DNA of 64,000 nucleotides from Sporomusa acidovorans (GTDB taxonomy: Bacteria > Bacillota > Negativicutes > Sporomusales > Sporomusaceae): the NCBI RefSeq assembly GCF_900101845.1, contig NZ_FNAM01000003.1, positions 76,850 to 140,849 on the forward strand. Reading direction: 5' to 3'. Below are positions 28,470 through 37,541 of the stretch, in pieces; position 1 is the first letter of the stretch; the number at the start of each line of letters is the position of its first letter. The position numbers were made by a program, and so were the translations under genes. The notes beneath the pieces were generated by a model. It ran no database searches, was not told the origin of the DNA, and worked only from the letters and a program-made list of their open reading frames with translations.

Positions 28470-28844
28470 ATGGCTAAGAAGAAAGTATTTGTAAGTTTCG
28501 ACTTTGATAATGATAAAAAATTAAAAGACTTTTTGATAGGACAAGCAAAATTACCGGACTCTCCGTTTGATGTAATTGATGGTTCTTTAAAGGAAGCAGC
28601 ACCAGAAAAAGACTGGGAATCAAAAGCAAAAGGAAAAATTGCACATGCTGATATTGTAATTGTGATGGTTGGGCCTAAAACATATAAGGCATCGGGTGTT
28701 TTGAAAGAAATTAAGATAGCGCGGGAATTAAAGAAGCCAATTGTTCAGATTATTGGTTATAAAGATGGAGATTATGACGCTGTTCCGAATGCAGGCAGAT
28801 TATATAAATGGAATTGGGAGAACCTTAAGAAACTTTTATCATAA
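28470..28844 (+). CDS. TIR-like domain protein (MTH538/ThsB-like)
   Basis: 124 residues. It reads KKKVFVSFDFDNDKKLKDFL, then ADIVIVMVGPKTYKASGVLK, EIKIARELKKPIVQIIGY and ends KWNWENLKKLLS. This is the MTH538-type TIR-like fold, in which the helix VLKEIKIA carries the likely catalytic Glu. Related ThsB proteins make NAD-derived signals in Thoeris defence. ATG 28470 has GGAG and AGGTGG upstream. It is the first gene of a closely spaced operon with a TIR-SLOG protein, a membrane protein and a second TIR protein. Confidence 0.8.
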   Translation: MAKKKVFVSFDFDNDKKLKDFLIGQAKLPDSPFDVIDGSLKEAAPEKDWESKAKGKIAHADIVIVMVGPKTYKASGVLKEIKIARELKKPIVQIIGYKDGDYDAVPNAGRLYKWNWENLKKLLS

Positions 28845-28862
28845 TATTAGGTGGTGCATTTC

Positions 28863-30701
28863 TTGAACGTGCTATTAATTCACCCTAGTCTCTCGTTATT
28901 CTCATTAGAAACGAGTCAATTTTATGAAGCGTTGCGTAAAGAGTTAGAAAAACATGTTCGAGTTATTTCAGTTGGTAGTATAGAACTTCTAAAATCTTCG
29001 TCGCCAACTTCTGGAGACGCAATTATCTTTTTTAATCGAGATGACCAAAATTATTCTAAACTTTTAATAGAATTGTTATCAGAAGCTAAAGAAATAAGAT
29101 GTGAGATAATTCCGGTGGCAATTAATGAAAAAACGAGAATACCACCTACAATTATTCAGGATTGCCAGAGTTTTGATGTTTATGAGTATCTTGCAAACCG
29201 CTGTCTTTCACAGGATTATTTAGAGACTGCCGCTGTGGGACTTGCGCGCAGTATTACAGCAAAAATTCAGCCAACATTATCAAGAGATGGAATGCAATTA
29301 TTTCTTAGTTATAGGCGTTTCGATGGAGAGGCATTTGCCCGTTCTTTTCATCAAAAACTACAATTGCGTTTTGAACAAGGATTTAGAGATCTTATTAATA
29401 TCCGTACTGGTGAAAATGCCCAAAATATTATTGAAGAAAACTTAAGCAATAGCGATGCTGTTATTTTTCTTGATACTCCTAAATCAGGTGAATCAAGTTG
29501 GATAGCCCGTGAATTAGCTATAGCACTATCTTTAAATATTCCAATTTTATGGATTCAAATAGGTGATAGTGATCGAGTTAAGTTATCCGTAAAACCAGCG
29601 GACAAGCCTCATTTCTCCCTTCCTATATCGATGCTAAAGTCAGAGGAAGTTGACAGTACTTTTGTAGATGAGGTAATTCAAAAAACATTTGATATAGCAA
29701 GGGAACATGCCTGTGTTGTTTTTGATGACTTGCGGAGAATTAAAGCATTACGTGAAAAACATCTTGTGCTTATTGAAAAGGATAAAAAACACATGGTGTA
29801 TGAGGTTAAAATCCCTCGACCAAGTTTCAGATATCAGCAAAAACCAATATCCCATTTAGTGCAATTTTATGGTCGGCGTCCTCAAGACAAGGATTATGAA
29901 ATGCTTTTAGAAAAAAGCCGTTGTTTAGGGTGCCAGCCTGAACAGTATGATGCCGCGATCTTGCTAGGCATTACTCCTGCACAGTCACCCGCATACAAAG
30001 AGCATTTTTACATCGATTCCTCTAGTGAATACGTAGCAATGCTTGAAAGCTATTTTACATCAAATAATAAAGAAAATAAGCATAAAGGATTTATTATATC
30101 TGGAGCTTTTCCAGATTGTGAGCCACAGTACCAACAAAATATAACCACTGCTGTACATGCGTTTGCTCAAGTAATTCTTGATCAGGGTGGCGTAGTCATT
30201 TTTGGCGGTCATCCTACATTTCAGCATTTGATTTTTGATATGGCACAGCGACGCCGGCCAAATGACTTTATTGGCGCTATCCATGTATATGTGTCAGAGC
30301 TTTTTGTTGGATTAGGTGCAGCAGAAGATTTTCGAAAAAAAGCTACTACAATTGTTACAAAAAATATTGATGACGATAGAACAAAGAGCTTAACAGTTAT
30401 GCGGGAAGCCATGATTTCTGACAATTGTGCTATGGGTATGATCGTAATTGGAGGTAAAACAGATAGTGGCGGACATAATCCTGGCATTGACGAAGAAATT
30501 GAGCTTGCCCAAAAAGCAGGTTTACCTGTATTCGTTCTAGGTTCAGTCGGCGGAAGGTCCAGTGAAATTGCGATGTCATTAGATAAACAGGGTTGGAAAA
30601 AAAGTTTAAATAAGTTGCCTATTCAACAGAATAAACAACTGCTACTAAGCACTGATTATGCAACACTCGCTAATATAGTCATACAATCCGTTGGATTTTA
30701 G
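28863..30701 (+). CDS. TIR-SLOG protein
   Basis: 612 residues from TTG 28863 (AGGTGG 8 bases upstream). Residues 1-130 are an alpha/beta domain of unknown family. About 143-265 is a TIR domain (MQLFLSYRRFDGEAFARSF), with SSWIARELAIAL holding the conserved W-x3-E position of TIR NAD hydrolases. About 408-605 is a SLOG domain with GGVVIFGGHP and GMIVIGGKTDSGGHNPGIDE, a nucleotide-ligand pocket fold. In Thoeris, SLOG senses a TIR-made signal but is fused to SIR2; here SLOG and TIR are in one chain. I infer a sensor-effector that responds to a nucleotide signal, perhaps made by a neighbouring TIR protein. Confidence 0.82.
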   Translation: MNVLLIHPSLSLFSLETSQFYEALRKELEKHVRVISVGSIELLKSSSPTSGDAIIFFNRDDQNYSKLLIELLSEAKEIRCEIIPVAINEKTRIPPTIIQDCQSFDVYEYLANRCLSQDYLETAAVGLARSITAKIQPTLSRDGMQLFLSYRRFDGEAFARSFHQKLQLRFEQGFRDLINIRTGENAQNIIEENLSNSDAVIFLDTPKSGESSWIARELAIALSLNIPILWIQIGDSDRVKLSVKPADKPHFSLPISMLKSEEVDSTFVDEVIQKTFDIAREHACVVFDDLRRIKALREKHLVLIEKDKKHMVYEVKIPRPSFRYQQKPISHLVQFYGRRPQDKDYEMLLEKSRCLGCQPEQYDAAILLGITPAQSPAYKEHFYIDSSSEYVAMLESYFTSNNKENKHKGFIISGAFPDCEPQYQQNITTAVHAFAQVILDQGGVVIFGGHPTFQHLIFDMAQRRRPNDFIGAIHVYVSELFVGLGAAEDFRKKATTIVTKNIDDDRTKSLTVMREAMISDNCAMGMIVIGGKTDSGGHNPGIDEEIELAQKAGLPVFVLGSVGGRSSEIAMSLDKQGWKKSLNKLPIQQNKQLLLSTDYATLANIVIQSVGF

Positions 30702-30718
30702 GAGGAATAATGTAGAAC

Positions 30719-31132
30719 ATGGATAGGGATAAGGCTTTAGTCGAAGAAATTAAAATAATTCAAGATATAATAAAAAGAATGAATGGAAATTCATTTATGA
30801 TAAAAGGCTGGACATTAACATTAGTTGTAGCTACTCTCTTGTTTAAGGTTGATGCAAAAATGGCAAATCAGGTTCCTATAGTGTTTATTCCAATTATCTT
30901 ATTTTGGTTTCTTGATGCTTATTATTTGCAGCAGGAAAGAACTTTTCGGGAAATGAACCGCTGGATTGCCAACAATCGTTTAGAAACCGAAGAACATTTA
31001 TTTGATTTTTCGCCTGAACGTTTTAAAAACAATGTACCCAATTTAATTGAAATGACAAAATCAGAAACTGTTTTTTTGTTTTATGGCTCAGTATCGATTC
31101 TGGTTTTGATCTATATGTTCTTTTTTAAGTAA
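30719..31132 (+). CDS. three-span membrane protein, SLATT-like candidate effector
   Basis: 137 residues. Hydrophobic segments are at about 29-45 (GWTLTLVVATLLF), 52-67 (VPIVFIPIILFWFLDA) and 118-136, with a charged helical N-terminus and a soluble loop between the second and third spans. Small two- or three-span proteins of the SLATT group sit next to SLOG and nucleotide-signalling genes and are thought to damage the membrane. Sequence and context fit, but the family call is not secure. GGAGGAATAA precedes the start by about 10 bases. Confidence 0.55.
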   Translation: MDRDKALVEEIKIIQDIIKRMNGNSFMIKGWTLTLVVATLLFKVDAKMANQVPIVFIPIILFWFLDAYYLQQERTFREMNRWIANNRLETEEHLFDFSPERFKNNVPNLIEMTKSETVFLFYGSVSILVLIYMFFFK

Positions 31133-31160
31133 TTCAAGATAAAAGTTGGAGGAGAGAAGT

Positions 31161-31769
31161 ATGGCGCATAAAACCTTTATTTCGTACAAGTATAGTGAGG
31201 CACAAGATTTACGCGACAGCATAATAAAGGCTCTTGGCGACGATGCACAGTATTATAAGGGCGAAACTAGTGATTCGCCGGATTTAACAGACACTACTAC
31301 TGAAAACATTAAAAAAAATTTAAAAGATATGATTTGGGGAACCTCTGTAACAATAGTAATCATATCCCCGAATATGACTAAAAGCAAATGGATTGATTGG
31401 GAAATTGAGTATTCCTTAAAAGAAATAACAAGAAGTGATAAAGTTTCACGTTCCAATGGTGTTGTTGGTGTTGCTATGAAATATAATGGTGGATACAGTT
31501 GGTTGAAAACCAAGACAAAAAAACCAGATGGACACGCTTCCGTTTTAATAGATGATAGTAAATTATATCCTATTATTGTAAACAACCGTTGGAATCAAAA
31601 GCCCCAAAAGTATTATTGTGAAGAATGTAAAACTATTGACGCATTAACAGGGTCATATATTTCATTAATAGAGGAAGAGGATTTTTTATCTAACCCACAA
31701 AAATACATAGATAATGCTTATGAAAAAAGTCAGAATATTAGTGGATATGAGATTTCTAAAACCGAGTAA
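31161..31769 (+). CDS. TIR-like domain protein (MTH538 type), second copy
   Basis: 202 residues from ATG 31161 (GGAGGAGAG upstream). MAHKTFISYKYSEAQDLRDS, VTIVIISPNMTKSKWIDWEI and EYSLKEI give a clear MTH538-type TIR fold, with the W-x2-W-E pattern at the catalytic helix. It is longer than the first TIR protein, with a Cys-containing C-terminal part (YYCEECKTIDALTGSY). It is 28 bases after the membrane protein and 33 bases before hxsA with no terminator between, so it is likely co-transcribed with both. Confidence 0.8.
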   Translation: MAHKTFISYKYSEAQDLRDSIIKALGDDAQYYKGETSDSPDLTDTTTENIKKNLKDMIWGTSVTIVIISPNMTKSKWIDWEIEYSLKEITRSDKVSRSNGVVGVAMKYNGGYSWLKTKTKKPDGHASVLIDDSKLYPIIVNNRWNQKPQKYYCEECKTIDALTGSYISLIEEEDFLSNPQKYIDNAYEKSQNISGYEISKTE

Positions 31770-31802
31770 TAATAGAAATTAATATCTGTATAGGAGGAGA
31801 AA

Positions 31803-32600
31803 ATGCTAGAGTGGAAAAAAATGTGGGCATATGGAGCGGCTACAACTTTATGGTTTGCATCGCAATTGGGGTTAGTTGATACTCATTATGTTGAAGCGAA
31901 AAATGCTCAGCCAAACGATTCGAAGCTTAAAAACGTAAGCATGGATCCTATTTATTTAGAGAAAACCAGTACAATACAAAATTCTTTGGAAGAAATCTTC
32001 GCTACTGATAATTTGGATCAGATGGCTCATTATTCCCATCGATCACACAGTTCGCATAGGTCGCATTCTTCTCATAGCTCACATTATTCTCATTATTCCG
32101 GCACAGGTGGCAATGGTGGCAGTAGCGGTGGCGGTGGCAGATATTACAGTAGTGTACCCGCTGCACCTGAGGATGTGATGGATGTTCGTACGATCCAAAA
32201 GAAACTTAATGATCTTGGCTACGATTGCGGTGTTGTCGATGGCATTAAAGGAGATAAAACCAGAGAAGCGATTAGGAACTTTCAAACAGATTATGGTCTT
32301 ACAATTGATGGCGTTGTAGGAAACGAAACCAAGGTAAAGCTGGAAGCCGTTGACCTAAGCAATATTCAAAAGAAGCTCAAACAACTTGGCTATGATTGTA
32401 ATACATCTGGAACCCGTGATGATAAAACAATACAAGCTATTAAAGATTTTCAAGTAGCGGAAGGGCTCGACAGCTATGGGACGATCAATCGCGTGACCAA
32501 AGAAGCTATTGAAAAGAAAGAGGTTCCCAAACTGTTAGTTCCAGAATCGACTAAGCCCCAAGTGACAAATAAAAACAATTCCAATTCGAGTTTTAGGTGA
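31803..32600 (+). CDS. hxsA: His-Xaa-Ser repeat protein HxsA
   Basis: 265 residues. After an N-terminal hydrophobic segment (about 7-25) comes a run of eight H-x-S triplets at residues 76-99 (HYS HRS HSS HRS HSS HSS HYS HYS), then a Gly/Ser-rich spacer. Two peptidoglycan-binding (PF01471-type) repeats follow at about 125-180 and 185-235 (IQKKLNDLGYDCGVVDG and IQKKLKQLGYDCN). This is the HxsA architecture: the repeat is the presumed substrate of the radical-SAM enzymes HxsB and HxsC encoded next door. ATG 31803 follows GGAGGAG. A cell-wall location is inferred from the binding repeats. Confidence 0.9.
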   Translation: MLEWKKMWAYGAATTLWFASQLGLVDTHYVEAKNAQPNDSKLKNVSMDPIYLEKTSTIQNSLEEIFATDNLDQMAHYSHRSHSSHRSHSSHSSHYSHYSGTGGNGGSSGGGGRYYSSVPAAPEDVMDVRTIQKKLNDLGYDCGVVDGIKGDKTREAIRNFQTDYGLTIDGVVGNETKVKLEAVDLSNIQKKLKQLGYDCNTSGTRDDKTIQAIKDFQVAEGLDSYGTINRVTKEAIEKKEVPKLLVPESTKPQVTNKNNSNSSFR

Positions 32601-32605
32601 TGCTA

Positions 32606-32962
32606 ATGACGAATACACAGAACAAGCAGCCTTTTATTACTGAGACGGAGCCCGGCGTGTTCTTTGTAAAACTAAAAAAAGTATATTATGAGCAGGAAGC
32701 GGTAATGCAAGCCTCCTATAAATTTACTAAGTCTTGTTTTATCAAGATTGATGCTGTCGAGGATGGCTATGTGGGAATATGGTTTAAAGCAAAACCTCAA
32801 TTCAATATTGATCCGGAGCTGCTGTTATGTGAATATTGCAATGAGGTACTGGACCAGCAAGTAAGACTCGACCTTGAAAAGCGGTATGGGACGATCAGGG
32901 ATAATATATATCAATTTGCCTTTGGCCCTATTAAAGATCGTATGGATGACATAGATGAGTAA
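32606..32962 (+). CDS. hxsD: His-Xaa-Ser system protein HxsD
   Basis: About 118 residues. The position between hxsA and hxsB, the length and the sequence (SCFIKIDAVEDGYVGIWFKA, then CNEVLDQQVRLDLEKRYG) fit the HxsD family, a small protein of unknown activity that always accompanies HxsB and HxsC; a peptide-chaperone role for the radical-SAM enzymes is a reasonable guess. ATG 32606 follows AGGTGA; ATG 32600 is also possible. It overlaps the hxsA stop region and overlaps hxsB by 8 bases, so translation is coupled. Confidence 0.8.
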   Translation: MTNTQNKQPFITETEPGVFFVKLKKVYYEQEAVMQASYKFTKSCFIKIDAVEDGYVGIWFKAKPQFNIDPELLLCEYCNEVLDQQVRLDLEKRYGTIRDNIYQFAFGPIKDRMDDIDE

Positions 32963-34442
32963 TATTAGAAGCATAGAATATAGTATACTACCTTTCAATT
33001 TTAGGCGGCTACCGCAACGTCGGTTGCTTCTAGTTAACCCGAGTGGGGAATTTAGTTTTGTAAGCAGTGATGATTTTAATGATTTGCTAAATCATAATTT
33101 GACACCCCTGAAGCCTGTATATTTTGAATTTAAAAGCAAACATTTTCTTGCGGACACTGATCTTGATATCTCTCAAGAAATGGTAGCTACTCAGTTGCGT
33201 AGCCGTAAAAGCTTTCTGCGTCATTTCACCTCTTTGCATATGATCGTTGTAACGGCGCGATGTAACTTTATTTGTGATTACTGTCATGCTTCTAGTGCAT
33301 CGCTTGAACAACAACGCGTTGATATGACTTGGCAGGTTGCAAAAAAAACAGTGGATCTAATCTTTTCTTCTCCATCTCCAGTGCTCAAAATTGAGTTTCA
33401 GGGGGGAGAACCACTATTAAATTGGCCAATCATTAAAGCAATTGTCCAATATAGTAAATTTCTGAATCGATTCGCTAAACGGCAACTTGAGTTTGTCATC
33501 TGTACTAATTTGACGCTTCTTACTGATGAAATGATTGCTTTTATTAAAAAACATGAGCTTATTATTTCTACTTCACTGGATGGACCCAAACATATCCAAG
33601 ACTGTCACCGCAAAACCCGCGAAGGATTTAGTGGCTACGACGCTTTTCGGAAAAACCTACAGCGACTACGCGAAGCTATTGGGTCTGAAGCTAGTTCAGC
33701 CTTGCTGACTATTACCAGGACTAGTCTCAGCAAATTACCGGAGGTTATTGATCACTACTTGGAATTGGGCTTTGATGGTGTATTTCTACGGGCGCTAAAC
33801 CCTTATGGTTTTGCCCAGCAGAACATGGCAAAACTGGGGTATTCCATGGAAGAGTTTGTCGTTGCCTATAAACATATTTTACGTTATCTGATTGATTTAA
33901 ATTTGCAGGGAACACCCTTCACCGAATACTATACAACTCTGTTATTGCAGCGAATTTTCACACCCTTTTCTACTGGATTTGTGGATTTACAGTCGCCTTC
34001 CGGGGCGGCAATCAGTGGAGTGATTTATGATTTTAATGGTGAAGTATATCCGACTGATGAAGCACGAATGTTGGCGCGTACCGGTGAAAAACACTTTCGG
34101 ATGGGACATGTTTTGAAAAACAGTTATGAAGAGATCTTTGCCGGAGATTTGGTGAAAGAACTGGTCAAAAAATCTTGTATTGAAGTATTACCAGGTTGCG
34201 CTTCCTGCGTATTCCAAGCCTACTGTGGTGTTGATCCTGTCCGAAACTACGTGGAAACAAAAGATATAGTCGGGCATCGGCCTAGTAGTGATTTTTGCAA
34301 AAAGAATACTTTGATTTTAGAACATTTATTTCAGTTAATTGATGAAAACGATCCGGATGTTATGGATGTCTTTTGGTCTTGGATAACTCGACGCCCCTTG
34401 GAGGAAGTACGGCATGATAGCTTTAAATGGGAACGTAATTAA
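32955..34442 (+). CDS. hxsB: His-Xaa-Ser system radical SAM protein HxsB
   Basis: 495 residues. The radical-SAM Cys triad lies in TARCNFICDYCHASSAS (about residues 102-109), followed by the SAM-binding FQGGEPLLNWP. The C-terminal part has a SPASM-like cysteine cluster (GCASCVFQAYCGVDP) for auxiliary iron-sulfur clusters. It should modify the His-x-Ser repeat of HxsA by radical chemistry; the exact product is not deducible. It overlaps hxsD by 8 bases and hxsC by 29. Confidence 0.9.
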   Translation: MSNIRSIEYSILPFNFRRLPQRRLLLVNPSGEFSFVSSDDFNDLLNHNLTPLKPVYFEFKSKHFLADTDLDISQEMVATQLRSRKSFLRHFTSLHMIVVTARCNFICDYCHASSASLEQQRVDMTWQVAKKTVDLIFSSPSPVLKIEFQGGEPLLNWPIIKAIVQYSKFLNRFAKRQLEFVICTNLTLLTDEMIAFIKKHELIISTSLDGPKHIQDCHRKTREGFSGYDAFRKNLQRLREAIGSEASSALLTITRTSLSKLPEVIDHYLELGFDGVFLRALNPYGFAQQNMAKLGYSMEEFVVAYKHILRYLIDLNLQGTPFTEYYTTLLLQRIFTPFSTGFVDLQSPSGAAISGVIYDFNGEVYPTDEARMLARTGEKHFRMGHVLKNSYEEIFAGDLVKELVKKSCIEVLPGCASCVFQAYCGVDPVRNYVETKDIVGHRPSSDFCKKNTLILEHLFQLIDENDPDVMDVFWSWITRRPLEEVRHDSFKWERN

Positions 34443-35559
34443 TATTAAATACCCTATAGTGGGGATTGTTACCACTACGCCAGTAAATTTGCTCATACGG
34501 CACAAAAGAATATTGGTTTCTACCAATATTGACACGGTTGTCTTTGGCTATGCTTGCTGTATTACCAGTCAGACTATTACTTCTAGAAGCAATGGTGCAT
34601 TAGTACATTCGGTATCTAATTTAGAACTATTAAATGACGGTGATATTGTACTCATTACGCCCGAAGGCAGAATTAACATTATGTTCCAAAGTGGTCACGA
34701 CGATCATACTGTATTTATTACCAACCGCTGTAATAGTCGTTGTATCATGTGCCCTCAGCCACCAAGTGATGATCCACCTGATTTATACGATATCAACGAA
34801 AAAGTCTTATCGTTAATTAAAAAAGAAAGTTTAAAGTATATCGGTATTACCGGTGGTGAACCGACGGTTGTCTTAGACCAGCTAACTCAGACCTTGAGTT
34901 ACTTAAATAACCATTTTCCCGACACCTTTATTTCTTTATTAACCAATGGCCGCAGATTTCAGGATTTTGATGTAGCAAGGCAAGTTGTTGCCGCAGAAAA
35001 CAAGAAGCTGCTATTTTGTATTCCTATTTATGCCGATAACGATGTTCAGCATGATGGTATTGTAGGTATAAAAGGTGCATTCCAGGATACTATTCAGGGA
35101 ATTTATAATCTCTATCGCCTAAGACGGAGAATTGAAATCCGTATTGTTGTTGTGCGGCAAAACTTTACTCGAATAGTAGCATTGTCGGAATTCATTTATC
35201 GCAATTTACCATTTGTCGCTCATATTGCCTTTATGGGGATGGAGTATACCGGAAAGGCCGAACAACATCTTGAAGATTTATGGATTGATCCTAGAGAGTT
35301 TAGTCAGCAATTGTATGAAGCAGTTTGGCTTTTACATCTTCGAAATATGAATGTATCTATTTATAATATACCGCTTTGCTTACTAGAAAAGCCTTTATGG
35401 GGATTTGCACGAGACAGTATCTCAAGATGGAAAAAAAACTATCTAGATCAATGTACTTATTGCTCAGTAAAGGCCAGATGCTGCGGGATTTTTGAAACAT
35501 CCTGTATGCAAAGTACTTGGATAAGCCCACAAAGTAATGGCTGCCAGCATAATAAATAG
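34414..35559 (+). CDS. hxsC: His-Xaa-Ser system radical SAM protein HxsC
   Basis: 381 residues, starting 29 bases inside the end of hxsB. The first 90 residues form a beta-rich leader domain. The radical-SAM triad is NRCNSRCIMCPQPP (about residues 106-113), with the GITGGEPT SAM motif after it. A second set of cysteines near the C-terminus (CTYCSVKARCCGIFETSC) could hold another cluster. It pairs with HxsB on the HxsA repeat peptide. Confidence 0.9.
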   Translation: MIALNGNVINIKYPIVGIVTTTPVNLLIRHKRILVSTNIDTVVFGYACCITSQTITSRSNGALVHSVSNLELLNDGDIVLITPEGRINIMFQSGHDDHTVFITNRCNSRCIMCPQPPSDDPPDLYDINEKVLSLIKKESLKYIGITGGEPTVVLDQLTQTLSYLNNHFPDTFISLLTNGRRFQDFDVARQVVAAENKKLLFCIPIYADNDVQHDGIVGIKGAFQDTIQGIYNLYRLRRRIEIRIVVVRQNFTRIVALSEFIYRNLPFVAHIAFMGMEYTGKAEQHLEDLWIDPREFSQQLYEAVWLLHLRNMNVSIYNIPLCLLEKPLWGFARDSISRWKKNYLDQCTYCSVKARCCGIFETSCMQSTWISPQSNGCQHNK

Positions 35560-35596
35560 TTATTACGTTCTAAAACTGTGAATGAAAGGGACAAAA

Positions 35597-36691
35597 TTGA
35601 ATAACATAGAGAGAAAGAATTCCGAAGAAAAAGAATCTGATAATAAAGTTACTAAGAGATCATCTATAGTTTCTAGTATTTTGTTTAGTGTGATACTGAA
35701 TTTGATTTGGTTTCTCTTAAATATTCTTAAGGATGGTAGTTATAGGGTTGAGGACAATGCTATGACTGCAATACTTTCTTATTATCTAATAAGTTTAATT
35801 GCTCTATTAACATGGATAAGCATTCCTCTATTCTTATTTTGCAGTTGTAATGTAATCAATATATTCAGAGAAAATAGTTTCTCTGAACAATTTAATAATA
35901 GTTTATTTTGGTTAGCTGTGAAAAATTTTGTAGCGGCATCTTTAATGCTAATATTTTTATTTCCAGGACTTTATATGTTATTTAAATTTGAATCCTATTT
36001 AGAATTGGGAATAGCTATCGCTGTATTAGTCATTATTTTTTGTGTTTTTCTTTATTGGATTGAAAGAAAAAAAATATATACGCATAATCTAGTAAAAGTG
36101 CAAATTTTTATTCTGATTTGTTTTACTGTTATTCTATTGTTTGGGAATAATTATGTAACAACCCCACGTTTAATTATAGAAAAAGAGAGATATGGAACTA
36201 ATGATAAGAGTGTAATTATAGAAATTCGGGGACAACACATTTTATCTAAGGCTAAAATGATTAACACAAATAATAAAACAGAAATTCCTGTTACTAGCTA
36301 TTCAGCTAACAATATTTCATATGTCGTTGCTGATTTAACAGCACCTTCTGCTATTGCTGGTGTATATAAAATTGAAATTGAAGCGAAAGGTAATATGTTA
36401 AAACATACTATCTTCTATACCTTTGACGGAAGTAGCGAAGAAAAAGAAAAGTATATCGATAAATATTTATTAAGAGCTAAAAGTAAAATGACAAATTGCC
36501 AAATTAATGATACTGCCGAAGATTTACTTAAGCTAAAAAATTTACTTATTTCGGAAAAAAATAATGAAGCGGCAGAAACCCTTGCAACGCTTAAAAATAA
36601 AAAAATTCCGATAGACTCATTGATGATTTTACAAGAGCTTTATCGGAACCCTATAGTAAATAATAGCAGTAAAGCACGTAATTTTATTTAG
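35597..36691 (+). CDS. five-span membrane protein with extracytoplasmic C-terminal domain
   Basis: About 364 residues from TTG 35597 (AAAGGGA upstream); ATG 35582 is possible but has no ribosome site. Five hydrophobic segments fill the first 200 residues (for example NLIWFLLNIL, SLIALLTWISIPLFLF, FILICFTVILLFG). Then comes a soluble beta-rich domain and a helical tail with two similar TLATLKNKK-like stretches. No family is recognised. It follows hxsC by 37 bases on the same strand, so it may be the membrane partner or exporter-side component of the Hxs operon, which is inference. Confidence 0.6.
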   Translation: MNNIERKNSEEKESDNKVTKRSSIVSSILFSVILNLIWFLLNILKDGSYRVEDNAMTAILSYYLISLIALLTWISIPLFLFCSCNVINIFRENSFSEQFNNSLFWLAVKNFVAASLMLIFLFPGLYMLFKFESYLELGIAIAVLVIIFCVFLYWIERKKIYTHNLVKVQIFILICFTVILLFGNNYVTTPRLIIEKERYGTNDKSVIIEIRGQHILSKAKMINTNNKTEIPVTSYSANNISYVVADLTAPSAIAGVYKIEIEAKGNMLKHTIFYTFDGSSEEKEKYIDKYLLRAKSKMTNCQINDTAEDLLKLKNLLISEKNNEAAETLATLKNKKIPIDSLMILQELYRNPIVNNSSKARNFI

Positions 36692-36821
36692 AAGAATGGA
36701 TAAGATATCATACCTTGTATTTAGAATACAAATATATGTAAATTAAGCATAATATGCAATTAAATACAAGAAATGAATAAGAAACTATAACTCTTAAATC
36801 CATAATCCAACTTTCGGTTGT

Positions 36822-37085
36822 GTGGCTACCGGTCGAACGAAAAGCGAAGTGTATGACAATATTCGAAAAGCTATAGAAATGCACCCAAAAGGGCTAATGG
36901 AGGATAAGGAATGGCAACTTGCTAAATTTATTTCAAAATATAAGGCCGCTTTTCCAGAAAGGCCAGTGCCGAATAGAAAAACAGTCGAGCGATGGATTGG
37001 TGAGATGGTTCAAAATACGGGAAATATCATTTACCCTATGGTTGGAAGCTTTGGCGAGACTTATCCGAAATGGTTCAAAGTGTAG
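36822..37085 (+). CDS. hypothetical, possibly degenerate
   Basis: An 87-codon frame (SEVYDNIRKAIEMHPKG, then LAKFISKYKAAFPERP and KTVERWIGEMVQ) that looks protein-like, but the GTG start has no ribosome site. In the same stretch another frame gives plausible protein (WRDLSEMVQSVAQTLIRIMS), ending at about 37144. A broken gene with a frameshift near 37000 is likely. No family is recognised. Confidence 0.3.
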   Translation: MATGRTKSEVYDNIRKAIEMHPKGLMEDKEWQLAKFISKYKAAFPERPVPNRKTVERWIGEMVQNTGNIIYPMVGSFGETYPKWFKV

Positions 37086-37541
37086 CACAAACTCTTATCA
37101 GGATTATGAGCGATATGGAAGGCACGATGAAAGGACAAGATTAATATGTATTATGTTGTATGTAGATACACCATGGCAGAAAATAAATTATGAAAGACAA
37201 GAAATCGCGTTTTGAAAGGAATAGATCTTAGATTGTGTTAAATCCATTATGACAGTGATGCTCCCTACTAGTAAGCACCATACTAGTAGGAGTTTTTTAT
37301 TTTATTGGCTTCAGCCAGTGGTGTGCGAGATTTTTGTTAACCACAATAAGTGTGATTGTAAGTTTGTTGATGGCACAAATGTTGAGCGTGAAATTGACTA
37401 GAATAGATATTAGAAAAATAGCCGGAAGAGAGGCTTCAAACTCTCTAACCGACTGTTTTAATATGAATTATTCGTTGCATGTATTAAACTAACTTGATAA
37501 TCTAATATGTTTACTTCGAAGTAGCCTCTTCTAATACTTCA
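37086..37541. other. intergenic stretch bounding the TIR/Hxs island and the copper island
   Basis: 456 bases. It carries the tail of the possible broken frame above (to 37144) and a strong terminator (37261-37300). The last 200 bases hold no gene that I can support. No transposon end or attachment site was recognised here, although this is the natural place to look for one. Confidence 0.5.
37261..37300 (+). terminator. intrinsic terminator
   Basis: Arms CTCC(C)TACTAGTA / TACTAGTAGGAG with a short loop and six Ts. It is the last terminator before the convergent permease gene. Confidence 0.8.

Noticed and set aside
28470..31769. Classical Thoeris defence system
   Set aside because: No SIR2-SLOG ThsA or macro-domain effector is present; SLOG is fused to TIR here, so only a related logic can be claimed.
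33264..33273. AACTTTATTT as the second Tn7-like end repeat
   Set aside because: A single copy inside the conserved radical-SAM cysteine region of hxsB, without neighbouring repeats.
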